Source: Straminergon stramineum
Taxonomy: Eukaryota > Streptophyta > Bryopsida > Hypnales > Calliergonaceae
Assembly: GCA_963920665.1 (NCBI GenBank)
Contig: OY987263.1
Span: 26,462,547-26,526,546 of the forward strand
Direction: 5' to 3'
Length of the DNA: 64,000 bases
In this document: piece after piece, positions 49,688 through 62,779 of the stretch
How positions within the stretch are numbered: position 1 is the stretch's first letter
How the letters are laid out: every line of letters starts with the position of its first letter
Program-made: the position numbers and the translations under genes
The notes under the pieces: model-generated
Told to the model about the DNA's origin: nothing
The model's input: the letters and a program-made list of their open reading frames with translations, nothing else
Databases searched by the model: none

Positions 49688-52600
49688 TTGAAATTCAAAT
49701 TCACACATAATTTCTATGTTTTGACGATGAGTGGTCAAGCACTCATCTTCATATTATTCCATACCCTTTGAGGATTCATTATGGAAAATGGATTTCATTA
49801 TAACATCCCCACCCTGCACTCCCATATTTGTCATTGAAGCGTTACCTTCATTTGCCATCAATTCTTATGTAATGGTGGATGATGGAATAACATAGGTATT
49901 TTATTTCATTTTCCATGATTTGTGGATGAAATATATGGCTAAAGACTTCAAAGAGGAAATGGTAGATTTTGTAAAGACTATTGAATTTTATGTCCCATGT
50001 CTAAACAATAGATAATTTAAGACGATTGTATGTATGTTGAACGAATGCCTGATCAACTCAAAATTAAATGTATAAATAATACTTGCAACTTTTTGTCTTT
50101 GTCAATAGTGTTATGGTTTTTACTGCTATTACCAAACGCCAAATGTGCATGTACCTTTATACTACTCTAGATCATGTCTAGAATTGCTTAAGTCGTCGAT
50201 TATGGGTGCCTCCACATTAAATGTCCACTTAAGAGGCTTTCATTCCCTAGTGTTCAAGGACCACCTCTAAGACTATCTCCCAACTTGATTCAGTATGGGA
50301 CGAGTTGTTATGATATCACCAATACCAATTAGAGGGTAACGAGTCAGATATTTTAAGTTAAATCATTTGAACATCAATACTTCTTCTACAAAGCATTTGA
50401 ATACTAATCCAATTTGAATTTTACTAAAATGACAAGACCATAGCTATAGAATTCTTAACCAAACTTGGGAGGGTCTTCTTGCCTTCCTTGATATTAACCC
50501 CTTTAGGAGGTTCAAGCCACCATTGGCCTACATTTGGTGTATTCAACTCAAATGGGTAGGAAAAAAGATGTATTTGCAAATATATGGAATTTGAAGATTG
50601 TGGGCATTGGTATGAGGAATAATTACAATTATTTTTTGAAAAATACTGAGATTTGATGAGGAATTTGGGACTATGGAAAGTGAGTCAACAATGTTTGTAT
50701 TAATCACATTGTATCTCCTACAACCTGTGAGATGAAAATACAAGGTTGTGCGATGTCAGGGTTTGAGGTACTATTGACTAATTGAGGTCGGTGGTTAACC
50801 CTTCATCCTCCAAGGGGACGAAAAGTGTCCTCACATTGTTTGGCAATCAAATTCAAAGTGCTGTTACTGTTGCATCTGATTTATGAATTCAATAAAATGT
50901 GTTGAAAAAATTGCGCACATTAGTCTAGTTTCATTGGTAAAATTTTTAGATCAATCCAAGATGTACTGAGTTTTTGAGAGCCCTTTGAATTTCAGAGGTT
51001 CAATTTGAGTTCACCACATTGCATTATGATGGCTGCAACTTTGGGGGCTTGTAACTTTTTCATAAAATGTTTGTTTTCAATAATATTTATTGAATTTTGT
51101 TCCTCTTGAGGTCTAGTTATTGTGGTAGAATTTCATGTCAATCTACTTTCTTTTGAATGTTTGGGAGCAATTTGAAGTTCAAAATCTAGACATTTTTGCA
51201 TTACAATGAACTTCCACGGCTTATTGCTTCTTCATACGTTGTCTGTTTTCAATCATTTTTGTTGGAAAAGTTTTACATACTAGTTTGGTTTGTGTGGTTA
51301 AAATTTCATATCAATCCAAGAGGTAATGAGTGACTAAGAAGCATTTTTAGTAGAGGGAGGTTTAGCCATAGATGTGATTTTTTGCTACTTTTTGCATTGT
51401 TTTTTGACATTTCAGAACAATTTTGCAGACACAATGAGTCAATTGAATGATATTTTTTTTCACCAAAGTCTTTGTCTTTTGGTTTCAAATCAGTCTATAG
51501 TTAAAAGTTTTTTCATTTGAGTAGGTTTAGAAATCGAATTTCACCTACAAATGTGTTTTTAAGAAAATTTCAGCATCTTTTTTCAAGAATAAAACATTAT
51601 AATCATTCAATCTACATGGTCAAATGACCCCAAATTTGTTTCACACCATCTACAACATGCACACTACAAGATTGTACGGTTGAAATTTTCATACTTCTCT
51701 CAAATTTTGACTTATAGCACTTGAAAAGCAAGGATGCTTTTACACATGTTTGGACTTTGGACACATGTTTGGACTTCAGCAAAGTAGATAACTTATATCC
51801 GATTCCACAAACCACAAAAACTCCATAGAAAAAGAATACTTGTGTTGTGTATGACGGCAATTGAGCTCACTTGTTACCACCACCACAAGTGACAATGCAA
51901 CCGGCTAACTTGTACATTGCCATCACAACGGGTTGACACGGCTATCCAAATCAGTCATTGCTTTGTGACGTACCGTACAAGGTATCTAGGAACCACTATA
52001 GAAGACCCTACCTAATCTCTATTCATGTTTGCATTTTTCACAAATTTTTGGCTGTCATAATATGCCCAAATATTTTGCCACACTACACTAGCCTTAGCAG
52101 GGAGCACAAGGAAAATTTTTTGGCTCCAAAAGTTGTTGTATAGAGCCCAAAATCATACCTTATACATAGAGTGACCTCAAAATACAATCTAGGTTGTGCC
52201 AGAATTCTCAAGGCCAACCTCCTTTAAGGATTAAGATGGGTGGCCCGTAAAATGTAGCAAGTACTAGGCATTTGAATTCACCTTAACCTGCATTCTCCCC
52301 CTAGGTATCCAATAAGAGACATGTACATTACTTTCTAAGGGATTTAAGTGAGCCTAATAAGAGCATTTGCCCTCTTTCATGGACAAAATTGATACATAAA
52401 GGCTACTTGACTGAGATCTATTTTGTTTAATTTGTCTTGGGCATGTTCGTACCTTTATCCATCATCATTATCTAAATCTTGCACCTCTCACTCATGTGAG
52501 ATTTGTAAATATATATCATAATCCAAAAAACTTATGGAAATACTATTATTCATTCTAGTCCTTGAAGGACTTGTCATCATTACTCACCAAGTTAAGAACA

Positions 52601-53460
52601 TGATTGTAAGCAAACAACAAAGGGCCAAAGGAGATGTCTTGAATTGAATCTAAGGGGACAAATGGGTGTGCCTGGTAAGATGGCAAGTGTAGGCAAGTTT
52701 TGGTCTTGGCTTACCAAATTTTAGCCATTCCAATGACTTCGGTGGTGATGTTTTCATGTTCAATGGAGTCAATTCTAAGAAGGACTTGTCCCCATAGAGG
52801 GGTGGAGATGCTTTAAGAATGTTAAGGGTATATTCTACTTGTTTTTTGTTTAGTGACAACGAGGCATGACTCACTCTAATTGAATTTTTTAGGAATGACA
52901 ACAAAGCATGGTAAAAGTGCAATCTAACTACATTAAGTGATCTTCTTCCTAAACAAAGGTTTGAATCCCATCTTTGCAAAAAGTGAGGATCAAACACAAA
53001 ATAAGCACCTCAATCAAGAGAGATCTATAGTTCTTCAAAGTTTGAAGTCATTATGAAATTATTCTCTTAAGTTACATATAATGTAATACAAGGCATAGTT
53101 TGCCTCCCCCTAAAGACCATCAAGTCACTCCCATTGTGCAATACTAATGTATGTGCATCTACAATCATTACTACCCCAAATCCAACACCTACGTATCATC
53201 TAGAAACCAACACTAAAACCTAGCTACTACTGACACACAATGAAAACAATTTCAATGTAAGAGACTAGGAAAAGCTATTAGTCTAGATTTTTCAATACGC
53301 GCATCCCAAGACACAATTTTTCTATGTCTAAAACAATTTCACATCATGTCCAAATGAAGCATGCTAAAGTGTGATGGAATCCTCATTTACTTGACAACAA
53401 AATCCAATAAAATAGTGTAGGTTTAATAATAGCAACTATGCCCGGTTATAGGGTTTAGTT
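49688..53460. other. AT-rich intergenic DNA, no gene recognised
   Basis: No domain-bearing ORF. The longest open stretch, minus strand 52,650-52,997 (115 codons), matches nothing I recognise. Confidence 0.45.
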
Positions 53461-55157
53461 GATAGGTGTGCACACCTCTCTCCATATTATATCTCTCCAA
53501 GCCAGTCCTTCGACTCCAAGCTTCCCGAAGTTTGGCACTCAATCCTGTTTGTCCTCGCCACTTCTGGAATTCTGCTCTCCAGATTGTAAGTCTCCCTCTC
53601 TCTTTCCTGGCACTTGTTTGCCCTGTTGCATCAAACGTGTTTGTCTTGGATCTGCTTAGCGGTGATGGGACGCTGTGCTGAGTAAAACCGGGAGCTTCTT
53701 GTTTGCTGGAGAGGCCACGAACATCGCTGGTGGCATTGCCAGATGACGCCTCTGTATGTGAAACTCTTGTTAGCTGCTCTTCCCAAACCCTAGAACTTGG
53801 ACTCTCCGTATTGCAATTCATCATTGAGATCTCTGCTTCCTCTGCTGTTCGTTATAGGAAAAAAAATTGAAGTGCGTAGTTTAATCTTTGTTTAGTTCTC
53901 TTTTCCTGTGCTCTCCGCGGATTGTTGGAGGTTGATTCTAGTCTTGATGTAGGATTTCTGAGAATTGAGCGGAACATTGTGGCGCGTCGTTAGTGTTCGA
54001 TGGAGGTTACACGCGTACAGCGCTTTGCTACTGATAACTGAACTAAGGCTACCTGTGATTTGTCGTAATAGTGGGTATGACGCTAATTTAGCAAATGCAC
54101 TAAGTTTGAAGTACCGGCAGTGCAAATGCAGGTTGAAACAATACCGTGTTGTACCACTTTCCACAAAAAGTAAAATTTTGTGGAAACACTAATTTTCCAG
54201 ATGACGCTAATTTTCCCTTACTCATTAATAGGACAAATCAGTGTAGCAGTTGCTTGAGAGTTGACCTCCCTATTGCTAGCTGGGTGCTTAGTTAGTTTGG
54301 TCTCCTATTTTATCTTCATTTTTTTTGCGGTGTAGTTTTAACGACAGCTCTGGTCTTCAGGTTTTGGAGAGGGTTGTGATTGTTTGGGATTGAGATCAAA
54401 CTGTTTCGTGCAGAAGGTTGGATCTGAGCACAGTGCAACACTCTTTTATTTAATAGAATTCGATGAGTTCAGATGAATAGTAATACTAAGGATTTTTGAA
54501 GTTGGAATGCATTGACGCTGAAACGAACTCCCGACCCTAAAATGTACAACCTCTGTACATTGCAAAATCCAATTTCACCCCATGTATCGGATGAGCCGAG
54601 AGGATGCTAACGTATTTCTGTGGTGTTTTTTGATTGCTCAGTCGCTCTCCAGCAGCGTGTCAGAAAGCGTGACGCGTTTCATTAATCGTATGAAAGGTAT
54701 TCATCGCTATTCCATTTGCTATTCCAGCCAGCTGATTATCATGTTTAATATTTATGTTCATGAGCGATTTCACAGCATCTCTAGGAGTAGGACATTTGAA
54801 TTCATCACTCTGATGATTGTGTCCCTCAGCTGCCTGATTTTTGAGTTCAATTACTGCTTAGGATGGAATCACATTGCTTTTTATGTCCAGTTTTTGTAGT
54901 TACTATGGAGTTGCTAATTGTACCGCGACCTCTTCAACTCCGAAAGGACCTTGAACTATAATTTTCAACTTGTTCATGGTATCCGAATAACGTGCTGATT
55001 ACCAACAGAATATCAAATTGTACATGTATAACAATACTCCTGTTTCAATCTTCACCTTGTTGTCTGGTTTACGATCAATCTCTTGCATGATCAGTGAATA
55101 AGTACATATCTCTTACATTATCAGTGATCAGGGAAGTGAAGGATTTGTAAGTGAGCG
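53461..55157 (+). promoter_or_regulatory. Probable promoter and spliced 5' leader of the epimerase gene
   Basis: Less AT-rich than the DNA to its left and pyrimidine-rich on the plus strand, as plant leaders often are. A TATA-like tattatat lies near 53,485, and a strong donor gtaagt follows at 53,586. An acceptor near 55,131 (gtgatcag) would place the leader's last exon just before the ATG at 55,158. Transcription start and leader splicing are inferred. Confidence 0.35.
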
Positions 55158-58100
55158 ATGGGTGTGAGCAAGGCGGGCCACTTGACGGAGGAGTGCGTGG
55201 GCGATGGTGTGTTCCTCTACACGTTGGAGCGCGGCGCTGTGCGGGCCGTCTTCAGCAACTGGGGTGCCACGCTCATCTCCTTGCACGTGCCGGATGCGCA
55301 AGGTAATTGCTAACCGATCTATCAACAAGCAATGCGTTGTTGTGTTGCCTCCTTTCCCGTTTCCTTCTTCGCAATTGCATCCCGATGCTCCGATGTTGCA
55401 TGCTTCGTCGAGGATTGTTGTTGTTTTCTTGTATGGCGTGAGGAATCGCTTTTGTGTCGCGGATCGGGTGATGGTTGAGTCTCCTTACAATTGCCACCAC
55501 TTTCACGACAACACGGAAGTTGTAGATTATCATCCCTGTAGTTTTTTTCTTTTCGTTTATATTTTTATTTGTGTCTGTTGCAATGAACCAGGAGCGTCTT
55601 TGGCAGTAAAATAGGCTTGTAGTTTAATATTCGTGCAATCTGAAATAGTACTAATTTCCACCCCAATGTTCTAAAGTGACACTAATTACTGACATAGTCT
55701 GGCAGTGACACTAATTTTGCTCCTTCTTTTATAGGATGAATCTGCGCTAGTAGACGGAAGTGTACAATGAAACAGCTTGTTGAATGTGATTCCTGCCGGG
55801 CATGAGAAATAGAACTTATATCAATTGCTAATTGCATTGCGTTGCAGGAGAATGTAGCGACATTGTCCTGGGCTTTGACACCTTGGGTCCTTACATGGTG
55901 AGCCTCGTTATTTCCAACGTGTCTCAGAGACTCTGCACTTCGTTTTGTTTGAGGTTTCTAGGTGTCAGTTGCCATTGCTCCTAGGGTGGTTTGGCACAAA
56001 TTAATCCATTTTTTGAAATGCTGAATATTTAAGAATTTTTCTGGAGATCATAACATTTATTAATTCAGCAGTGAGTTGGGAATTTCTTTGGCTCAATCAT
56101 TGGGGAATTCACTGTCAGGCTTGTAGTTAATCATGGGCAACCACGTTTCTGTCTCATAATCTCCTTTCAATCTTGAGTTTCCATACCTTTTAAAAGCGAG
56201 TTCCGCTTACCTAGCAAATCTCGTAGCTGGATTTTCAGCCACTGATGTGGACTTAACATTCTGCCTTTGACATTTGACTCTTGTTAACAATCAGTCCAGC
56301 TGAATAATGTTAGGATTTGGAAATTCAATTCAGAATTTCGTCAAATATTACAGGTGCCTAACCTAAATTTAACAAATTAGTTCATTATTAGGCACTGGAG
56401 TTCTGAATGAAGCTTTTTAAGCAAGCCGTAAAATGTGATTGGTAGTCATCATACTTTGGCATGGTTGTTTAATGAGGGCCAGGACGGTACATCACCCTAT
56501 TTTGGAGCCTTAGTGGGACGCGTAGCGAATCGGATTGCTCGAGGCACGTTCACACTGGACGGGGAGCGCTACACTTTGCCCATTAACAATGGACCCAATT
56601 CCCTTCACGGTGCTTCTCTTTCCTGCATTTCAGAGTTTTAGTGGTACATGTGTGTATGATTATTATGTAATATTTGCTTTCTTAATGGACTAAACGGCCC
56701 ACATTAGTCGCATTTTAATATGTTTTTTGGTAGTTCTGAGTAGGTCATGGAAACTTTCATTTGTCCGATTTATTTGTTTTTGGACCAAATCGTGCAACGT
56801 CCTTCACTTATTCTGGAGATACAAAATTTGGACTATATTTTTTCACCCTATGATTAATCGAGTTAGTCATTTTAGAACCATTATTCCTTGGCTCTTCAGA
56901 AGTTAATACATTCTTCCTCTGACTTGTTTAGTTTCTTGTTTTGTGCAGGTGGTCTCATTGGGTTTGACAAAGTTTTGTGGGAAGCGAGGAAGGTGGTGGA
57001 TAGTAATGGCCCTTCAGTACAGTTTACTTACCACAGCCATGACGGGGAACAAGGTAATCCTCTTGTCATTCATTCTGTCAAGGTTGCAGTCGTGTTCATT
57101 AATTTTCTTGAGCCGTGAAAATGATATCTAAAAAATGACCACAGATTGACAAGACTATTAGTACTAGATGAATATGCTTCAGAATGCTATAAACATGATA
57201 CCTTAACTAATGATTTCAATATAATTAATACCGATTGACAAATATGACTAAAAGAAAATGTGATTCAAGGTTCAATAAACCTAATTTCTTCACCATTGAT
57301 TGATTTTAAGAAAACGAACTCAAACTGAGAAATATGACAATAGATGAGTGTCATTTAATATGGGATTTCTTCACTGTGAGGAGGGGGTACCCCGCTGATC
57401 TTGATGTTTCCGTATCTGGAGCCCTGAGACGATTTGCCACTGATGGACTCAAAATAACGAATCCTGACTGAAAAGAAGACAAACGAATGTAATTCAAAGT
57501 GTAACAAACATAATTTGTTAGTCGTTGATTACTCTAAAAAAAGAAAATTCACACTGACGAATATCACAGTAGGTGAGTGTGATTCAGTATGTGATTTCTT
57601 CACTGTGAGCAGGGTACTCCGTTGATCTTGATGTCTCCGTGACTTTAGTCATGAGATGAATTCCCACTGATGATCTCGCAGAAATAACCACATATTGACA
57701 AGTATGATGACAAAAGATTTCTCCGACAATCGATAAAAAAAATTTAAATGCAAACGGACATATGTGACCAAAGATGACTGATTCAAAATGCGATTTCTCC
57801 ATTGTGAGCAGGGTATCCCGGCGATCTGGACGTCTCAGTGACGTACACCCTAAGTAGCGACAATGAGCTCCGGACTGAAATGCAAGCAAAGCCAGTGAAC
57901 AAGGCTACCCCCGTGAACCTCGCACAGCACTCATATTTCAACTTGGGAGGCCACAACAGTGGCAGTGTGCTGCAACACCGAGTTCGGTTGTGGAGCACAA
58001 GTTACACACCCTTAGACGAAACACAAATTCCCACTGGGGAGGTGGTGCCCGTGCGAGGCACCCCGTTTGATTTCACAGAGGAGGCTTCCATTGGCAGCCG

Positions 58101-58470
58101 CATCAACGAAGTGCCCGGTGGGTACGACCACAACTTCGACCTCCGCAACGGGCTTGCCGATCCTGCACTAGGGGAGGCTCCGGTTCAGGGGGAAGGGGGC
58201 TTGCGCATCGCTGCCAAAGTCTGGGACCCTGTAAGCAAGCGTGTCATGGAGGTTTTCACCACTGCTCCTGGGGTGCAATTCTACACTGGGAACTTTTTAG
58301 ATGGGGTGGTGGGGAAAGGAGGCGCTCCTTACAACGCCCGTGCTGGCTTATGCTTTGAAACACAAGGCTTTCCAAACGCTGTCAACGAGCCTCGGTTCCC
58401 TTCTGTCATCGTCCGTCCCGGGGAAACCTACAGGCATGTCATAGTGCACAAATTTTACACCCAGTCTTGA
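55158..58470 (+). CDS. Aldose 1-epimerase (galactose mutarotase family)
   Basis: Interconverts the alpha and beta anomers of aldoses such as glucose and galactose, feeding sugar use in the cytosol. Five exons: 55158-55302, 55848-55897, 56483-56609, 56949-57053, 57812-58470. They sum to 1,086 nt, 361 residues, close to the family's 340-360, with all phases consistent. Landmarks in order: NWGATLISLHVPD, DIVLGFDTLGPY, YFGALVGRVANRIARG, FTLDGERYTL, NSLHGG, GFDKVLWEA, the catalytic His region (LAQHSYFNLGGH), VPGGYDHNFDL with a sugar-binding Asp, and the catalytic Glu region (GLCFETQGFPNA) near the C terminus. Exon 3 could start at 56,474 instead, adding three residues. No signal peptide is evident. 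Intron 4 contains two degenerate upstream copies of the exon-5 acceptor region. Confidence 0.96.
57230..57850. repeat. Three tandem copies of the exon-5 acceptor region
   Basis: The motif gatttctt/ccactgtgag occurs at 57,364, 57,593 and 57,792 (steps 229 and 199). In each copy it is followed by a version of the exon-5 start (GTA.CCC....GATCT.GA.GT.TC.GT). Only the third continues into the real exon. Copy 2 has an identical acceptor, gagcag/GGTA at 57,613; copy 1 has gag instead of cag. Confidence 0.85.
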
Positions 58471-58668
58471 GTTTTTCCTTGTGATGTTTTTGCTAATTGT
58501 GAGACCTTGAATGAACAAACTTGTAAGGTTCGCCGGATCCATAGCAGAACTTGAGTTAGTTTCCTCACTGTTACTGTGATATACCAACAACCATTTAGAA
58601 GTTATGAGAAGAATTTCAAGAGTCTTGTGACCCCAAGACAGTCTGTTCCCTCTGATCATTATTGCACG

Positions 58669-58706
58669 TAACCCTAAACCCTAGACGGAACCAGCCCTAA
58701 ACCCTG
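58669..58706. repeat. Short telomere-like motif cluster
   Basis: taaccctaaaccctag and, 11 bp on, ccctaaaccctg: about 3.5 units of the plant telomere repeat (CCCTAAA), broken by unrelated bases, 200 bp past the epimerase stop. Telo-box motifs usually sit in promoters; here no gene start is evident. Confidence 0.7.
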
Positions 58707-60019
58707 TGTATATTTTTTTTTGATGAGTTTATGTGGGGAATATCTGGGTGGAGCTGATTGTGAAGCTTACAACTTTTTGACTCATGGGGATTTCCTCTTG
58801 GGTACTCATTGAGAACTCGTTCAGGAAACCATTTTTGGGAAGTGTTAGGCTTCAAATCTTGTTCCAATACGTCCGCACTTTTCTAATCGGCTTTAGCTAT
58901 CAAACCACTTACGGTTGGCTGTTTTTACTCTAGTTTAGTAGTGCTGGGGTAGGAAGGCAGTTGGTATAGAAATCTGATGTCATGAAAAGTATACAGCAGG
59001 AGAGGAAGTTTTGAAACTCTTGCAATTTTATTGCATATTTCCATTTTGTAATGCTGTTTGTATTCTTACAGTTACTGGCATGTATTTTGTCAGTCAGATC
59101 TGTCTTCTGCTTGTGCACTAGCCTTTTATGTCTGTGCTGGACATTGAGGTCCAATACTCTTACAAATTGCATATTGTGGAATTCAAAGAATTTTGCATAA
59201 TGTAAAATATAATACCCATTTTGTGGTGTGCATAGTGGTAGTTGACATTGCATTTTTACGTAACCTCAATTAAGCATGCCCTCAAGTAATTTGATCTTCT
59301 CATTTTGCAAGGGTGGGACCTAAAACTTAAATTTGGAAGAAATCAATGCAATGTGATTAGATTGCATGTCTTGTTATTCTCCAAAAATAGTACGAGTAGT
59401 TGATTAAAATTCAAATGCAATCTAGAACTACAAACAAGCTAGTGAACATAGAGAGAATTTCAAGACTTTTAGGTCAATTCTGATTTAGAAATATCTAGAG
59501 TGAAAGTAGAGGAAGTAGTTTGGAAGAATATTTTATAATAGTTTGGTTTGTTCAATTTGGATATTTAGCCTTCAATAAAGTAGTAAGAGGTGTTTCTTCG
59601 ACCCCTCACCCCTAAAGGAAGTGAGGTTCAAGGTTTGAACAATGGATGAATACAGAAATGTTCCAAATATACAAAGTTTTATTTTTTCCATCCATCTAAT
59701 TGTTTGTAGATACTTATGTCAATTCTTAAACAATTGTAAAGTATGGATTTTCAAGGCTCTCTTTGCTATGCAAATATTCTTTAGTTCAAAGTATGTTTCT
59801 TTTTTATATACACTTCTGTTTATCTATTAAAAGTAAGATTTCTAGTTTGAGATGACCCTAAACTATCAAATGATGTTGGAAAGGTACCCAAATAGAATGG
59901 TGTGGTTGAGGGTTCAATACTTGTCAAATACATTTTGAATAAACAAGTAGAGAAAAAATCTTTCAAACTCATCATAATTGAAATTTGATATTTTAACTTG
60001 TTAGAGGATACTTGTGAAA
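58707..60019. other. Intergenic DNA downstream of the epimerase, no gene recognised
   Basis: Includes the gene's probable 3' flank. Only short ORFs without domains. Confidence 0.4.
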
Positions 60020-60590
60020 ATTGACCATTAAAGGACCAAATGGTGTTTTGGGAAACATAGCTATTTTAGGCAGCTCTCTATCAACGAAATTTTTAATTTT
60101 TTTCTTTGAAATTTTTACACAATATGTGGGCAAGGAGTAGCTTTAAGGCACAGTACTTTTCACAATGTTGGATTGCATGGTTCAAAAGTTATTTTATGAT
60201 ATGTAGTCTCTATTGTTTGGTATGTAGCTTGAATAGCTTTGAAGAAATTTCTTTTTTAAAAAATAAAAAATTTGAACTTGGCATATAAGATTATATCTAT
60301 TTGGAAAGCTTTGAATCATTCCATTTTGATTAAAAAGATGAAAGTTATGAAGAGTTTTAGTTTGCAGGCAATTATAGAATCTCTACTCTAAGAGAAACTT
60401 TGAAATCCTTTATGTAACTTAATTTTCAATATTTTTGAAAAACAACATGGGCTATAGATTGTATATTAAAACATTATAACCATTGGGATTGAAAATTTTC
60501 AATTCCATAATTTATTCTTAACAATTTAGTATTTTTAATCATATTCTAATTCTTTCCACTTTCTATTTTTTTAAGCATGAATAAGAAATT
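60020..60590. repeat. Dispersed AT-rich repeat, copy near 60.3 kb
   Basis: Third clear copy of the family at 29,280 and 40,590: 'aaaggaccaaatggtgtttt', 'gattgcatggttcaaaagtta', 'gctttgaatcattccatttt', 'tcaattccataatt' occur in the same order. Confidence 0.8.
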
Positions 60591-61216
60591 ATTTTTTTTC
60601 AAATTATTTTTTATGTAATCCCAACTTAGTTCTTCAAGATATCATGGAGAGTAACAAGTTGCAAGATATACACATTTTTGTGTAAAATTTTTGAAAGATG
60701 AAATCTAACCATTTGGAAAGACTTGAAAATACTTCTTTTTGAAAATCCAAGTGACATGATTTTACAATTGGTAAAGTTACTTACCCTAAAATTTTAGGAG
60801 GGTGTACCCTAACAAGTTAACTAAAGGATCCTATGGTTGGATTTGTTAATGACTATATATAGATGAAGATTTTAGCCTTGCCATGAGTTTAAGTGCTTTG
60901 AACCAATTTTAGGCTTAAAAAATCAAATTCATTTAGGAAGTTATATATGATCTACTTTTTTTTTTATTATTTTCATAAAAGAATTCCAATTTTAGATTTA
61001 ATATTTTTTTGATGGATATTGGCAAATTTATAGTGGATTCAACTATACAAATACAGCATGTGAAACACATTTTACAATCTTTGTTCAAAATTCATAATTA
61101 AATTATTATTCTAAATTTCATATTATACTACAAAAGATAATTTGCAAATCCATATAGTGTAATGACTCACTTGTATTGATAAGTACTAGTTACTTATACA
61201 CTATCTCATTCATGAT

Positions 61217-62620
61217 AGAATATTCATTGTTAAGTGGGTAATTTAAATATGACGATGGATAATTTAGATGAACACAATCACAACCTTGATGGACACGATT
61301 GTTTAATTGACTCGACTAGTTTTGAGGACAAACTAGTTCAATAGATAAGTTGTATAGCTCAAAAGGAAAGACCGTTCAATCAACGGACATAGAGGTCGGA
61401 CCCAATGAACTTCATCGACATTTTTTACCTTAGGATAAATCTTGCATGGAAATTAGATTTGAAATTGAAATTTATTTTGGCCTTTTGTATCCAAATTTGA
61501 TCCTAACATGTTAGAACCCATCATGATTGATGTATTGTAACAAACCAACACAAATAGCCCACATCATGTTGGGATAAAAATTCGGGATACAAGCAAACTA
61601 CAATCAATACTTCAACATAAAATAGAATTAGTATACATATAAAAATTAGATGCTTTCACATAGTTTTTCATAGTTCCAAAATGCAAATCTTCGACAACTC
61701 TTTGATCTCATTTGCAGTCTCCTCCACTGTAGTAGCTTCCATCTTAAAAAAATCAAAAGAAGAATTAGTATATACAAACCAAGGTTTTTTGCATCACGTC
61801 ATGAGGTTGGTATGTCTACCATAACGTTAGTTTTTAACCTCAATGTCCATCAACATAGAATATTCACTATCAAGAGGGTAATTTAATTACAGTGATGGGA
61901 AATTTAGATGAATAAAATCAGAACCTTGATGGATACAATCGTTTGACCAACTTTATAGTTTTCAAGGATAAACTAGTTGGGTAGACATATTGTCTAGCTC
62001 AAAGGGACAAACCATCCAATTGATGAACATGAAGGCCAGAACCAATGAATGTCATCAACTTTTTTTTATCTTGGGATAAATCTTGTAGGAAAATTAGATC
62101 TGAAAATTGAAATTGATTTTGGCCATTTGTATTTAGGTTTGATTCCAACACATCAGGACCCGTCATTACTAATGTATCATGAAAAATCAACACAAATAGC
62201 CCATGCATTAGAAGAGAATGAGCTACTGTGGAAGACCACGAGCTCCCACAAGCTCTTAGACTGTAGGAACTTGGCCACAGCAACTTGTTGACATGGTCAA
62301 GTGACGGCCACGTCAGATAATAATAAAAAAATAATTTTTTAATAATTTTTTTGAAAAAAGAAATGAAAATTTTCATATTTTTTTAATTAATTTTTCAAAT
62401 TTTTTCATAGTTTTAAATTTTGTCCAGCCTTGGCTAGTTCCTAGCTTAGGGAACTATCTTGAAACAGCCATCCAAGGCAACTGAATCCCATCTAATGGTC
62501 ACATTCGGATAGAAACTCTTGAATGATACAAATAAACAACAATCAATACTTCAACATAAAATAGAATTAGTATACATATAAAGGAAAAGAATTAGATGCC
62601 TTCATGTAGTCCTTCATGTC
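61217..62620. repeat. Tandem duplication, about 460-bp unit, second copy interrupted
   Basis: Copy 1 61,217-61,680; copy 2 61,857-62,205 plus 62,498-62,620. Shared blocks in order: 'gggtaatttaa', 'gataaatcttg', 'aaattgatttt/aaatttattttggcc', 'aacacaaatagccca', then 'caatcaatacttcaacataa' and 'agaattagtatacatataa'. The gap in copy 2 is filled by the CATTAG element. Confidence 0.85.
62206..62497. mobile_element. CATTAG-ended MITE, copy 2
   Basis: Starts cattagaagagaatgag and ends with an imperfect inverse (ctgaatcccatctaatg). The interior 'agtgacggccacgtcagata' matches copy 1 at 47.9 kb. It sits inside one copy of a duplicated segment, so the other copy shows the empty site. Confidence 0.75.
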
Positions 62621-62779
62621 CTTCGTATATAATTGCAAGCCCTTCCCAATCAGTGACGCGGCCTCATGTCCCGTTTCATCAATGACTACTTTCACATCTC
62701 TTTTGTGGTGATTTAATGATCTTTTATGCAAATAAATTGTTCTGGCATATCTAAGTTTGTAATCAACCATATGTCCAAG

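Noticed and set aside
52650..52997. 115-codon minus-strand ORF in the desert
   Set aside because: No domain, no splice context, and low-complexity surroundings.
53423..53824. 133-codon minus-strand ORF
   Set aside because: The region reads better as the pyrimidine-rich plus-strand leader of the epimerase, with a gtaagt donor at 53,586; the peptide matches nothing known.
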